From: Silanimonas sp021297925
Lineage (GTDB): Bacteria; Pseudomonadota; Gammaproteobacteria; Xanthomonadales; Xanthomonadaceae
NCBI GenBank assembly: GCA_027532825.1
Contig: JAPZTL010000004.1
Coordinates: 310,001-374,000, forward strand
DNA: 64,000 bases
Direction: 5' to 3'
Below, one piece after another: positions 17,468 to 26,119 of this stretch (position 1 is the first letter of the stretch; each line of letters starts with the position of its first letter). The notes below the pieces were generated by a model. The model made no database searches. It was given only the letters and a program-made list of their open reading frames with translations, and was not told where the DNA came from. Both the position numbers and the translations under genes were made by a program.

Positions 17468-19271
17468 GCGCACGATGTCGCCGCCGTTTCGCGGCGCGAT
17501 GATCGCGCTCGTCGCGATCGCCATCGTCGTGGCCGGGGCGTGGATGACCGTGTGGGCCGCGCTGGCCCTGCACGCGGGTGCCGTCGGCGCGGGCGTGGTG
17601 CAGGGCCTGTTGCAGCGGCGATTCGGCGAAGGCGTCGGCTTGCCCGGTATCCGCGTGCTGACGATCGCCACCGCATTCGCCTGCAGCACCGCGCTCATCG
17701 CGCCTCTGGATGCCTGGCTGTGGTGGCCGTTCGCGGTGGCATGTGCCGCGGCCGCCGCCCTGCTGGTGCTCGCACCGGCGATGGCCCTTTGCGACTGGGC
17801 GGGATTGCGTGAGCCTCCGGCCAGAGTGTCCGGCGCCCCGGGCCTGTCCGGACCCTTCCCGGAGGATCGTGGGGCGGCTGATCCGTGGTTCGACTTGGGC
17901 AACACCGGCTGCCGCGCGCGCATCACTGTCGTGGGCGAACTCGGCATGGGCGGCCCGCAGACCTTGGCGTACACGCTGGACAACGGGCTCCAGCTGCCGG
18001 GCGAGGGCAGTGCGACGTCGGACGACGGACGCTGGTGGATCTTGCGCCAGGACCACGGGGGTGGCTGCTTCGTGGTGGACGTCTCCGAGCGCGTGGTCTA
18101 CGCGGGGGAGGGCATGGCCACCGGGGAAGGGATGCTCGCGGCGGGAGTGCTCTCCGCAGCGACGCTGATCGCGAAAGGCTTTTCGCCCCGGCGCTATCGC
18201 CTCTTGCCGGGCGGGTGGTGGTGGCCGGAATCCGAGCCCGATCCGCCGCTGGGGCCGCGGCCTCTCGGGCCTGACGACGGCGAGGCGATGTTGCAGTTGA
18301 CCCGCCCGATCATCGACCGCGCGCGGGTGCTCGAAGCCCGCGTGCCGCTTGCCTATCTCGCCGCGCCGGAGTGGGCGGTGGCCGATGCCCGCGGTCCGCT
18401 GCCGGTCCGCTTGCCCGGAAGCGGCCTGGATGGCGTCGTATGGCGGGCGGACGGAAAGGCGGCGCTGCTGCCGGTCGCGAGTTTGGCCGATGGCTCGCCG
18501 GCCCCGGCGTCGTGGTACCTCTGGCGTGCCGATGCGTCGGGGGCGTGGTTCGAGCCCGGTCGACCGGGCGGCTGGGGCATTCCCGGCGCCAGCCCGACGC
18601 GTCCGGTGCGGCTGGAGGCCGAGCACGTGTGGCTGTGCGTCGGGGTGGGTGTCGAGCCGAGTGCGGGCCTGGAGGGTTGGGACAGCCTCTCGTTCGACAG
18701 CACGATGACGTTCGGATCGATGCACTGGCCGCTCGCTGCACGTGCCGACGGCAGCATCGACCACGTGGACGCGCCGGTGAGCCTCCATCTGCGCTTGCGG
18801 CAGCCGCTCACTGCCGCGCCCGCTGGGCTCCGGCCGTTTCGTCGTGCTGCAGGCGGTCGATCGCGGTGCCCTTGCGTCGCGCCTGCACCTCGTCGACCTC
18901 GACACCGGGCGTGTGAGCGTGCTCGAGCGCCCGGTGGCGGCGCTTCGGCCGGTGGCGAGCTTGGGCGACACGCTGGCCTGGGTGGAAGTGCTGGGGCAGC
19001 GGTCGGCCCATGCGCGGTTCGACGCGCTGCAAGCGCTGCATCCCGTGCCCCCGCCCGGTGCATGGGGCGGCACCCACGCCGACGAGGGTTGCACGCTGGT
19101 CCTGCGCCCGCGACGCGCCTGTCTGGAACCGTCGGCCTGCGAGCTGCGGCTGCGGCCGCCGTGGACCCGTGTCGATGTCCCCGTGTCCCCGCTGCAGCCC
19201 GGGGATGTCGAATACCACCCGCCCGCCGCGCTGCCCGTGCTGGTCTTCGGCGTCTCGAATCGTTGGCGTGA
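17460..19271 (+). pseudogene. 5' part of a frameshifted membrane-anchored protein of unknown function
   Basis: The reading frame starts at ATG 17460, overlapping the monooxygenase stop. It opens with hydrophobic segments (about residues 14-36 and 60-100), then a large soluble part rich in aromatic and Gly residues (DNGLQLPGEGSATSDDGRW, GWGIPGASPTRP). Up to about base 18825 it looks like real protein; after that the same frame turns into Arg/Ala-rich sequence typical of an out-of-frame reading and ends at 19271. Removing one G from the GGG at 18825-18827 would join APAG in this frame to SGRFVVLQAVDRG in the next. I therefore read 17460-19761 as one gene of about 766 codons with a one-base insertion, or a sequencing error. 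I do not recognise the family. Confidence 0.7.
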
Positions 19272-19761
19272 CCCGTGGGCGCGGGAACAGGAGCCCCGTC
19301 ACTCGGGCCGATTGTTGACGGCGGAGGGGCACGCGATCGATGAAGTGGCGCAGGGCCTCATCGGATCGGAGGATGGCCGCTGGCTCCTGTTCGCACGCCG
19401 GACGGTCCGCGACGAGGTCGAGAGCCACCAGGATCGGAGGGTTACCGACTGGGAGATCGCCCAGCTGGATCGCGCGGCGCATCGGCTCCATGTGCGGCGC
19501 GGCGAGCATTTCGGCGGCCTGCCGTTCTTCCGCGCCTTCGAGGGTGATCGGATCGTGTTCGACACCAGCCCGGAGCCCTGGTGGCGACCGGAGCTGCCGC
19601 GCGCCTCGCACACCTGGTCCCTCGAGGCCGTGTTGGAGCGTCTCGATGCCCGGCCGCTCGTGCAGGGCGACGGCCTTTGGCGCTTGCCGGACGACCGCAC
19701 GCCCGTCGCGCGCTGGCAGGCCCTGCAGATGGCGTGGCAGGCCGGTGATTGGCCGGCCTGA
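18844..19761 (+). pseudogene. 3' part of the same frameshifted protein
   Basis: From about base 18828 the coding character continues in the +1 frame to a TGA at 19759-19761. The first usable start in this frame is a GTG at 18844 without a visible ribosome site, so independent translation (305 residues) is doubtful. The segment contains strand-turn repeats such as HLVDLDTGRVSVLERP, TLAWVEVLG and SEDGRWLLFARR. These resemble blades of a TolB/prolyl-oligopeptidase-type beta propeller, but that fold is only inferred. The C-terminus is tryptophan rich (LWRLPDDRTPVARWQALQMA). It ends 16 bases before the convergent GGDEF gene. Confidence 0.65.
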
Positions 19762-19776
19762 GGCTTCGCACGCCGC

Positions 19777-20829
19777 TCAGGTGCGTTCGGATTTCTCGGC
19801 GTGCAGGGCGTGTTCGGCGTCGCGCATCACGCGCTCGGCGCTCAAGCCCGCGCGGTCGATCAGCGCGGCGCCGATGCACAGCTCGATGCGCGGCATCGTT
19901 TCGTTGGTGAGGTTGTCGGCCATCACCGCGTCGATGATGCGTTCCGCCGCCGTCGCCGCCTGCAGCTCCGGTTGGGACAGGCGGTTCAGCAGCACGGCGA
20001 AATCGTCGTCGCCGAGGCGGGCGACGACGTCGTGCCCGCGGGTGCAGCGGCGGAGCACGTCGGCGACTCGCTGCAACACCGTGTCGCCGACCGCATGGCC
20101 GTGCGCTTCGTTGATGCGATGGAAGCGGTCGAGGTCGATGAACAGCACGGCGCTGTTCTGGCTGGGCGACCAGTGGGCCGCGCTCGCGCTCAGGGCCGTC
20201 TCGAAGGGGCCGGCCTTCAGCAGGCCGGTCAGCACGTCGATGTCGTCATGCCGGCGCTGGCCGGCCTGTCGGTGGCTGGTCTGGGACAGCGCATTGGCGA
20301 GCAGGCGCTGCGGCTCGTCGCCGCGCTCGGCCAGCAGGGTGCGGCCAAGCAGGGTCGCGAGCAGTCCGGCGCCGACCCGGAGCACGGCCACCGAGGCGTC
20401 GCTCTGTCCGTGCGCGTGGCGCCATCCCGCGAGCAGCACCCCGGCCGGGTGGCCGGACACATCGACCGGCACGGCCACGAGGCTGCCCGAGCCGCTCGCC
20501 TGGCAGAGCGCGCGGTCGACGCGGGGATCGTTCGCGGTGTCGGGGGCGATGGCGGCGTTGCGGCTGAGCAGGGCGGCCCCGCCGAGGCTGCCGGACACCG
20601 GGCTCCGGCGGTCCAGCAGGCCGACGAAGCTGCCCACCGCCCCCGCGTGGACCAGTTCTTCGCCCTGTCGTCGTTCGAAGCCGAGGCCGTCGGCTCCGCA
20701 GGCCTCGCGCAGTTCGGCCAGCGCATGGGGCAGCAGGTCGGCGGCACGGCCGCGGAGGTCCGCGAGGGCGGCCAAGGCGGCGAGGGCGCGGGCGGGGCGC
20801 TCGGACTCGGTCAGGGCATCGGGGAACAT
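19777..20829 (-). CDS. GAF-like plus degenerate GGDEF protein
   Basis: A 350-residue protein. The N-terminal 170 residues look like a GAF sensor (GSLVAVPVDVSGHPAGVLLAGW). The C-terminal half is a GGDEF domain: FIDLDRFHRINEAHGHAVGD matches the metal/GTP-binding segment with substitutions, and the signature loop is LGDDDF instead of GG(D/E)EF. The final ALYxAKxxGRN motif is reduced to ALHAEKSERT. It may therefore be a weak or inactive diguanylate cyclase acting as a c-di-GMP or GTP sensor. The ATG at 20829 lies just after the ABC transporter stop; a TTG at 20838 would overlap it. Probably cotranscribed with the transporter. Confidence 0.82.
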   Translation of the reverse strand: MFPDALTESERPARALAALAALADLRGRAADLLPHALAELREACGADGLGFERRQGEELVHAGAVGSFVGLLDRRSPVSGSLGGAALLSRNAAIAPDTANDPRVDRALCQASGSGSLVAVPVDVSGHPAGVLLAGWRHAHGQSDASVAVLRVGAGLLATLLGRTLLAERGDEPQRLLANALSQTSHRQAGQRRHDDIDVLTGLLKAGPFETALSASAAHWSPSQNSAVLFIDLDRFHRINEAHGHAVGDTVLQRVADVLRRCTRGHDVVARLGDDDFAVLLNRLSQPELQAATAAERIIDAVMADNLTNETMPRIELCIGAALIDRAGLSAERVMRDAEHALHAEKSERT

Positions 20830-20831
20830 GG

Positions 20832-22661
20832 TCAGCAAGGTCCGTCGGGTGGTGCGAGCGTAGCGGAAGGGGCAGGGGACGGTGATGCGCCGAACTGCAG
20901 CCGGGCCAGTTCGGCGTAGAGGCCCCCCTGCGCGAGCAGTTCGGCGTGCGTCCCCACGTCGACGATCCGGCCGCCGTCCATGACCACGATGCGATCCGCC
21001 TTGAGTACGGTCGCGAGCCGGTGGGCGATGACCAGCGTGGTGCGGCCGCGCATCAGCTGTTCGAGCGCCTGCTGGATCAGGTGCTCGCTCTGGGCGTCGA
21101 GCGCGGACGTGGCCTCGTCGAGGAGGAGCACCGGTGCATCCTTCAGCAGGGCACGGGCGATGGCGATGCGCTGCTGCTGGCCGCCCGAGATCCGTGCGCC
21201 GCGCTCGCCGAGTTCGCTGTCGTAGCCCTGCGGGAGCGCGCGGATGAACTCGTCGGCCTCGGCCAGCGCCGCCGCGCGCTCGATGTCCGCCGCCGTCGCG
21301 TCGAGCCGCCCGTAGCGGATGTTCTCCGCCGCGCTGGTCGCGAAGATCATCGGGTCCTGCGGGACGAGGGCGATCGTCTCGCGCAGGGCCGCCGGATCAA
21401 GGGTGCGGAGGTCGTGGCCGTCGAGCGTGATCCGGCCCTCGCGCGGGTCGTGGAACCGCAGCAGCAGCTGCAGGATCGTGCTCTTGCCGGCCCCGGACGG
21501 GCCCACGAGGGCGATGGTTTCGCCCGGTCGCACCTCGAGGTCGATGCCGCGCAGCGCGGGGTCGTCGGGCCGGGACGGGTAGGCGAAATGGACGCCTTCG
21601 AAGCGGATCGCGCCACGCACCGGCGCGGGCAGCGCGGCGGGCACGGTCGGCGCGGCGACCACGGGGCGCTCGGCGAACAGGTCGGCGATGCGTTGCATGC
21701 CGCCGCCGGCGCGCTGCACCTCGGCCCAGACTTCCGTCAAGGCGCCCACCGATCCCGCGCCGATCAGGGCGTACAGCATGAACTGGCCGAGCGTGCCGGC
21801 CGTCATGCGGCCTCCGATCACCGCCTGCGCGCCGCTCCAGAGCACCAGCACGATGGCGCCGAAGAACAGCACGATCGCCACCGCGGTCAGGAACGCCTGC
21901 AACTGGATGCGCTTGGCCGCGGCGTCCAGCGTCGCGCGCAGGGCGTCATGGAACCGGGCGGCTTCGAAGGCCTCGCGCGCGTAGCTCTGCACGGTGTGCA
22001 TGGCCCCAAGCGTTTCCCCGGCGCGCGTGTTCGCGTCCGCGACGCGGTTCTGGCTGGCTTCGCTGGCCTTGCGCACCCGCCGGCCGCCGAGGGCGATCGG
22101 CAGCACGGCCACCGGGATGCCGATGACCGCCAGTCCCGCCAGCGCCGGGCTGGTCACGACCAGCATCGCGAGGCTGCCGACCACGGTGACGATGCTGCGC
22201 AGCGCCACGGACATGCTGGAGCCGACCACGCTCCTCAGCAGCTCGGTGTCGGCCGACAGGCGCGACACCAGCTCCGCGGAACGCGAGCGGTCGTAGAAGG
22301 CCTGGTCCAGCGACAGCAGGTGGCGGTACAAGCGGCCGCGGAGGTCGGCGACGACGCGCTCGCCGAGCATCGACACGAAGTAGAAGCGCAGCGCCGTGGC
22401 CGCCGCGAGCAGCAGCGCCACGATGAACATCAGCAGAAACCAGCGGTCGATGTCGCCCCCCTTGCTGAAGCCCTGGTCGATCATGTGCTTCACGGCGACG
22501 GGCAGCGACAGCGTGGCCGCCGACGACAGCGCGAGCGCGCCCAGCCAGGCGGCCAGCAGGCGCCGGTGCGGAGCGAGGAAGGGCAGCAGGCCGCGGAGGG
22601 AGTGCAGTCGCTGCCGCGGGCTCGCGGCGGCGCCGGGCGGGGTCGGATCGGGGGTGCTCAT
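20832..22661 (-). CDS. ABC exporter, fused permease and ATPase (MsbA/LmrA type)
   Basis: A 609-residue half-transporter. The N-terminal six-helix membrane domain (about residues 20-320) is followed by a nucleotide-binding domain with Walker A GPSGAGKST, the signature ISGGQQQRIAIARALL, Walker B VLLLDEATSALD and the switch His in LVIAHRLATV. It should homodimerise. The substrate is unknown; this type exports lipids or drugs. MsbA itself is usually next to lpxK, which is absent here. The start ATG 22661 follows the anti-sigma-like gene by 49 bases. Confidence 0.93.
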   Translation of the reverse strand: MSTPDPTPPGAAASPRQRLHSLRGLLPFLAPHRRLLAAWLGALALSSAATLSLPVAVKHMIDQGFSKGGDIDRWFLLMFIVALLLAAATALRFYFVSMLGERVVADLRGRLYRHLLSLDQAFYDRSRSAELVSRLSADTELLRSVVGSSMSVALRSIVTVVGSLAMLVVTSPALAGLAVIGIPVAVLPIALGGRRVRKASEASQNRVADANTRAGETLGAMHTVQSYAREAFEAARFHDALRATLDAAAKRIQLQAFLTAVAIVLFFGAIVLVLWSGAQAVIGGRMTAGTLGQFMLYALIGAGSVGALTEVWAEVQRAGGGMQRIADLFAERPVVAAPTVPAALPAPVRGAIRFEGVHFAYPSRPDDPALRGIDLEVRPGETIALVGPSGAGKSTILQLLLRFHDPREGRITLDGHDLRTLDPAALRETIALVPQDPMIFATSAAENIRYGRLDATAADIERAAALAEADEFIRALPQGYDSELGERGARISGGQQQRIAIARALLKDAPVLLLDEATSALDAQSEHLIQQALEQLMRGRTTLVIAHRLATVLKADRIVVMDGGRIVDVGTHAELLAQGGLYAELARLQFGASPSPAPSATLAPPDGPC

Positions 22662-22710
22662 GGTGGCATTGTCCCATGCGGCGGCCGCCGCGCCGTGGGT
22701 GAGCGGGGGA

Positions 22711-23415
22711 TCAAGGGCCCTCGCGGATCGCCGCAAGGTCCTCGGGCAGCGGATGGTCCGGGTGGGCGTCCACGAAGTCGCGGAGGTCGCGGCGGGCCCG
22801 GTCGATGTCGCCCGCCGCCCAGGCGTCCCGGATCCTCGCGATCCATTCCTCCGTGTCGGTATCGGGCGCCGAGGCCGACCGCTCCGCGGACGCCTCGGCC
22901 GGCGCCGCGTTCTCTGTCGGCACCGCGTCCGCCATCGGCGCGGCAAAGGACACCGCGGCATGGGGCGGCGGCGGGGCTGCGGCGGGCGGCGGGGGTGGGG
23001 CGGTCACCCTCCGGGTCGGTGCGGTGGTCGTCGGCGGCGGCGTTTCGGCGACGACGGGGGTCTCCGACCGCTCGGCACGAAGCGCCTCGGCGATCGGGGC
23101 CTCCTGCGCGTTCGGCACCGGAGCGATTCCCGACGCCCCGTCCGGCGCCGACGGATCGAGGCCGCCCAGTCGCCAGACGAGGCCAGCGGCGACCAGCAGG
23201 CTCGCGGCCAGCGCGAGCCGCCCTCCCCACGGCCCGCGTCCATGCGGGGACGCTTCGTCGGGCTGGTCGGGCGCATCGACGACCGCGTCCCGCGCCATCG
23301 AGAGGATCCTCGCGTCCAGGCTGGACGGTGGATCGCCGGCCGGCAGCGCTCGCAGCACGCGGGCGAGGGCCTGTTCTTCCGCGTCGAGCGGCGTGCGGCG
23401 ATCGGGTCCGTTCAT
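22711..23415 (-). CDS. Anti-sigma-factor-like single-pass membrane protein
   Basis: A 234-residue protein starting within the sigma-factor stop codon (ATGA overlap). The N-terminal cytoplasmic part is helical (ALARVLRALPAGDPPSSLDARIL), but the zinc HxxxCxxC motif of ZAS anti-sigma factors is absent. One membrane helix spans about residues 66-82. A Pro/Ala-rich linker (about 120-175) leads to a C-terminal helical hairpin, WIARIRDAWAAGDIDRARRD, resembling a TPR unit and ending in HPDHPLPEDL. Position after an ECF sigma gene and this layout are typical of xanthomonad anti-sigma proteins. The signal it senses is unknown. Confidence 0.75.
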   Translation of the reverse strand: MNGPDRRTPLDAEEQALARVLRALPAGDPPSSLDARILSMARDAVVDAPDQPDEASPHGRGPWGGRLALAASLLVAAGLVWRLGGLDPSAPDGASGIAPVPNAQEAPIAEALRAERSETPVVAETPPPTTTAPTRRVTAPPPPPAAAPPPPHAAVSFAAPMADAVPTENAAPAEASAERSASAPDTDTEEWIARIRDAWAAGDIDRARRDLRDFVDAHPDHPLPEDLAAIREGP

Positions 23416-24002
23416 CGATTCGACCCCTTGGCCGCCGGGGCGTCCAGTTCGCCGGTCCGGGACAGGCGTGCCTTGAGCTTGTCCATCGCATAGCGCAGTC
23501 GGGACTTCACCGTCTCGCGGCCCGCGCCGGTGATCGCCGCGATCTCCTCCAGCGACAGTTCCTGCTCGAGACGCAGCAGCAAGGCCTCGCGCTGCTCCGG
23601 TGGCAGGTCCTCGAGCGCGCGCTGCAGGCGGCGGCGTTCCTCGAACACCGAGAGGGCATGGTCCGGCGACCCGGGGTCGGCCTCGCGCTCCAGTCGCGCC
23701 GTGTCCTCGTCCGTCGCCGACGGCCGGTGCGACGCGGCACGCCAATGGTCGGTGAGGCGATTGCTCGCCACCTGGTACAGCCAGGTGGCGAACCGGGCGT
23801 CGGGCCGGTAGCGCTTTCGCGAGGCGACGACGCGTTGCCACACGTCCTGGAACAGTTCCTCGGCCGTGGCCTGCACGCGCACCTGGCGGAGCAGGAACCG
23901 GAACAGCGGCGCCCGGTGCCGCGCGTACAGCGGCTCGAACGCCTCCGCTTCGCCGGCCGCCCAGGCCAGCATCAAGGCTTCGTCGCTGCGCTCCCCATCC
24001 AT
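23412..24002 (-). CDS. ECF-type RNA polymerase sigma factor
   Basis: A 196-residue sigma-70-family factor. Region 2 is at about residues 8-75 (ELFQDVWQRVVASRKRY, then RFATWLYQVASNRLTDHWR), binding core polymerase and the -10 element. Region 4 at about 125-180 has the helix-turn-helix LSLEEIAAITGAGRETVKSRLRYA. The linker is acidic. The chosen ATG at 24002 begins MDGERSDEALMLAW; an earlier in-frame start at 24071 adds residues without family support. It is coupled to the downstream anti-sigma-like gene and lies 82 bases after the VWA lipoprotein gene. Confidence 0.93.
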   Translation of the reverse strand: MDGERSDEALMLAWAAGEAEAFEPLYARHRAPLFRFLLRQVRVQATAEELFQDVWQRVVASRKRYRPDARFATWLYQVASNRLTDHWRAASHRPSATDEDTARLEREADPGSPDHALSVFEERRRLQRALEDLPPEQREALLLRLEQELSLEEIAAITGAGRETVKSRLRYAMDKLKARLSRTGELDAPAAKGSNR

Positions 24003-24083
24003 GCGGTCGAGCGTAGGCGAATCGCCCGGGCGGGCATAGGTCCGTCGCGACGGCGACGCGGAGCGAATCATCGAGGGGGCGCG

Positions 24084-25880
24084 TCAGTCCCGGGCGATGG
24101 GTTCCGGGACGTCCGGCGCCGGGAGCGCGACGCCATCCAGCGCTGCCGCGGTTCGGGCCAGCGCCAGCAGTTCGCGGCGGCTCGGAAGGTCGCGGGCGTT
24201 GGCGTCCGCCCGATAGGCGGTATCCAGCCATCCGACCACCGCGGGCCAGTCGGCCCCGCCGAGCGCTTCACCGCCGCGCAGCCGCTCGCCGTAGGCCGCC
24301 ACGGCCGCCGCCCAGCCGAGGGATGGCGACGCGGTGTCGGTGAGGTCCGCGCGCCGGACGGGGCGTTCCAGCAGGCGGCTCGTGCCGCCCCGCGGCGGCT
24401 GCCAGCGAAGGCGCACGGTCGCGATTTCCCCCGGCCGGCCGGCCGTCGCCGGCGTCGTCGCCGCGTAGCGCAGTGGCGCGTTCCACTCGCCACCGCTGCC
24501 GGCCAGCGCGATCTCGTACAGCGCGGTCACGTCGTGTCCCGCGCCGATCTCGCCGGCGTCGACGGCGTCGTTGTCGAAGTCCTCGCGGCGCAGCAGTCGG
24601 TTCTCGTAGCCGACCAGCCGGTACTCGGCGACCTGCGCAGGGTTGAACTCCACTTGCACCTTGACGTCCTTCGCCACCGTCATCAGCGTCCCGGCCATCT
24701 CGTCGCGCAGCACCTTCCGCGCCTCGCGGGGCGAGTCGATGTAGGCGTGGTTGCCGTCGCCCACGTCGGCGAGCCGCTCGGCCAGCGCGTCGTTGTAGTT
24801 ACCCTGGCCGAAACCGAGGGTGGACAAGGCGATGCCGTGCTTGCGCTGTTCGGCGACGTAGGTCTCCAGCGCGGTCTGGTCCACCGTGCCGACGTTGAAG
24901 TCGCCGTCGGTCGCCAGCACCACGCGGTTGATGCCGCCCTCGATGCGCGCGTCGCGCGCGACGCGATAGGCCAGTTCGATGCCGGCGCCGCCATTGGTCG
25001 AACCGCCGGCCTCGAGCTGGTCCAGCGCGGCGAGGATGCTTTCCTTTCCTTCGCCGGAGGTCGGAGGCAGCACCAGCCCGGCGCTCCCCGCGTACACCAC
25101 CAGTGCGATGCGGTCCTGCGGGCGCATCTGCAGCACCAGTTCGCGCAGGGCCTGCTTCACCAGCGGCAGCTTGTCCGGCTCCTGCATGGAGCCGCTGGTG
25201 TCGACGAGGAACACGAGGTTCGACGGCGGCATCGCCGCGGCCGGCATCTCCCAGGCCTTCAGGGCGACGCGCAGCAGCAGGCGCTTCGGGTTCCACGGCG
25301 CGCGCGCCAGTTCGGTGCGGACGGCGAACGGGTCGGCGCGGTCGGCAGGCGGCGCATCGCCGTAGTCGAAGTAGTTCAGCAGTTCCTCGATGCGCACGGC
25401 ATCGCTGGGCGGGCGCTGGCCCCAGCCGATCATCCGCCGCAGGTTGCTGTAGCTGCCCGTGTCGACATCGATGCTGAAGGTCGATACCGGCTGCTCGGCG
25501 ACACGCTGTACGGGGTTGCTCGGCACATCGGCGTAGCGCTCGGTGTCGGGCTCGGGCAGCACGGCGAAGTCCGCGGGAGGCGCGGCCATCGACGGTGCCA
25601 TCCGTGCCATCGGCGCCGGTGGTGCGGGCGGCGGGGGCGGAGCGTAGGCGGCGTTGGCAACGGCGTTCGCTTCGGCGCTGCGGACCCGCGTGCCGGTCAC
25701 GACCACCGATTCGAGCCGCCGGGATTGCTGTTCGCGACTGGGCTCTTGCAGGGCGGCTGGTTCCTCGGGCGGCGGGGGGGCCGTGATGGCGACATCGCTG
25801 GAGGACCGGCAGCCCGACAGGGCCAGCAGGACGGCCGTAGCAAGCAGGGTAGGGGCGACGGAGGTGGGGCGGGTCGACAT
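24084..25880 (-). CDS. VWA-domain lipoprotein (YfbK-like)
   Basis: A 598-residue protein with a lipoprotein signal ending in LALSGC. An N-terminal vWF-A-associated domain (STFSIDVDTGSYSNLRRM, ELLNYFDYGD) precedes a von Willebrand A domain whose metal site is intact (FLVDTSGSM, then GSTNGGAG and ATDGDFNVG). A C-terminal DUF3520-type domain completes the YfbK architecture. Between signal and domains lie the peptide LESVVVTGTRVRS, which looks like the start of a TonB-receptor plug, and a proline-rich stretch. It probably faces the periplasm and binds a protein ligand through Mg2+. It heads the co-directional run with sigma and anti-sigma genes. Confidence 0.88.
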   Translation of the reverse strand: MSTRPTSVAPTLLATAVLLALSGCRSSSDVAITAPPPPEEPAALQEPSREQQSRRLESVVVTGTRVRSAEANAVANAAYAPPPPPAPPAPMARMAPSMAAPPADFAVLPEPDTERYADVPSNPVQRVAEQPVSTFSIDVDTGSYSNLRRMIGWGQRPPSDAVRIEELLNYFDYGDAPPADRADPFAVRTELARAPWNPKRLLLRVALKAWEMPAAAMPPSNLVFLVDTSGSMQEPDKLPLVKQALRELVLQMRPQDRIALVVYAGSAGLVLPPTSGEGKESILAALDQLEAGGSTNGGAGIELAYRVARDARIEGGINRVVLATDGDFNVGTVDQTALETYVAEQRKHGIALSTLGFGQGNYNDALAERLADVGDGNHAYIDSPREARKVLRDEMAGTLMTVAKDVKVQVEFNPAQVAEYRLVGYENRLLRREDFDNDAVDAGEIGAGHDVTALYEIALAGSGGEWNAPLRYAATTPATAGRPGEIATVRLRWQPPRGGTSRLLERPVRRADLTDTASPSLGWAAAVAAYGERLRGGEALGGADWPAVVGWLDTAYRADANARDLPSRRELLALARTAAALDGVALPAPDVPEPIARD

Positions 25881-25968
25881 GGCACGGCTCCGGGGTGGGT
25901 GAAGGCTTCAACGCCCGAGCCGGCGGAACGGGGTTGAAGCGTCGCGCGCGCCAGCGCGCGCTCGCCGC

Positions 25969-26100
25969 ATGCGCTTCCGTCTCGCCCTCCTGCCGCTCTG
26001 TTTCGTCCTCATCGCCGCGTCCGGGCTTCAGGCCCGCTCGTCGGAATGCGGCTTCATCAAGGACCCGGATCGCCGCGCGGCCTGCCGTGCCGGGGGTTGA
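25969..26100 (+). CDS. Possible small secreted two-cysteine protein (43 residues)
   Basis: A short frame begins at ATG 25969 and encodes a convincing signal peptide (MRFRLALLPLCFVLIAASGL, cleavage near QARS). The mature peptide of about 20 residues, SSECGFIKDPDRRAACRAGG, has two cysteines and ends at TGA 26098-26100. It lies in the 239-base gap between the divergent VWA gene and the convergent aldehyde dehydrogenase. No ribosome site is evident, and a GC-rich hairpin precedes the start, so expression is uncertain. The mature peptide looks like a repeat unit of larger secreted proteins, and this could be a remnant. Function unknown. Confidence 0.45.
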   Translation: MRFRLALLPLCFVLIAASGLQARSSECGFIKDPDRRAACRAGG

Positions 26101-26119
26101 GCGCGTCACCCGCGGGTGT

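Noticed and set aside
20946..25937. A 1663-codon open frame on the plus strand opposite the ABC, anti-sigma, sigma and VWA genes
   Set aside because: It is antisense to well-supported genes, has Arg/Ala/Gly/His-rich low-complexity composition and no domain, as expected from the mirror frame of GC-rich coding DNA.
26107..26118. Palindrome CACCCGCGGGTG as an operator
   Set aside because: It lies between two convergent gene ends, has no loop or T run, and such short palindromes arise easily in GC-rich DNA.
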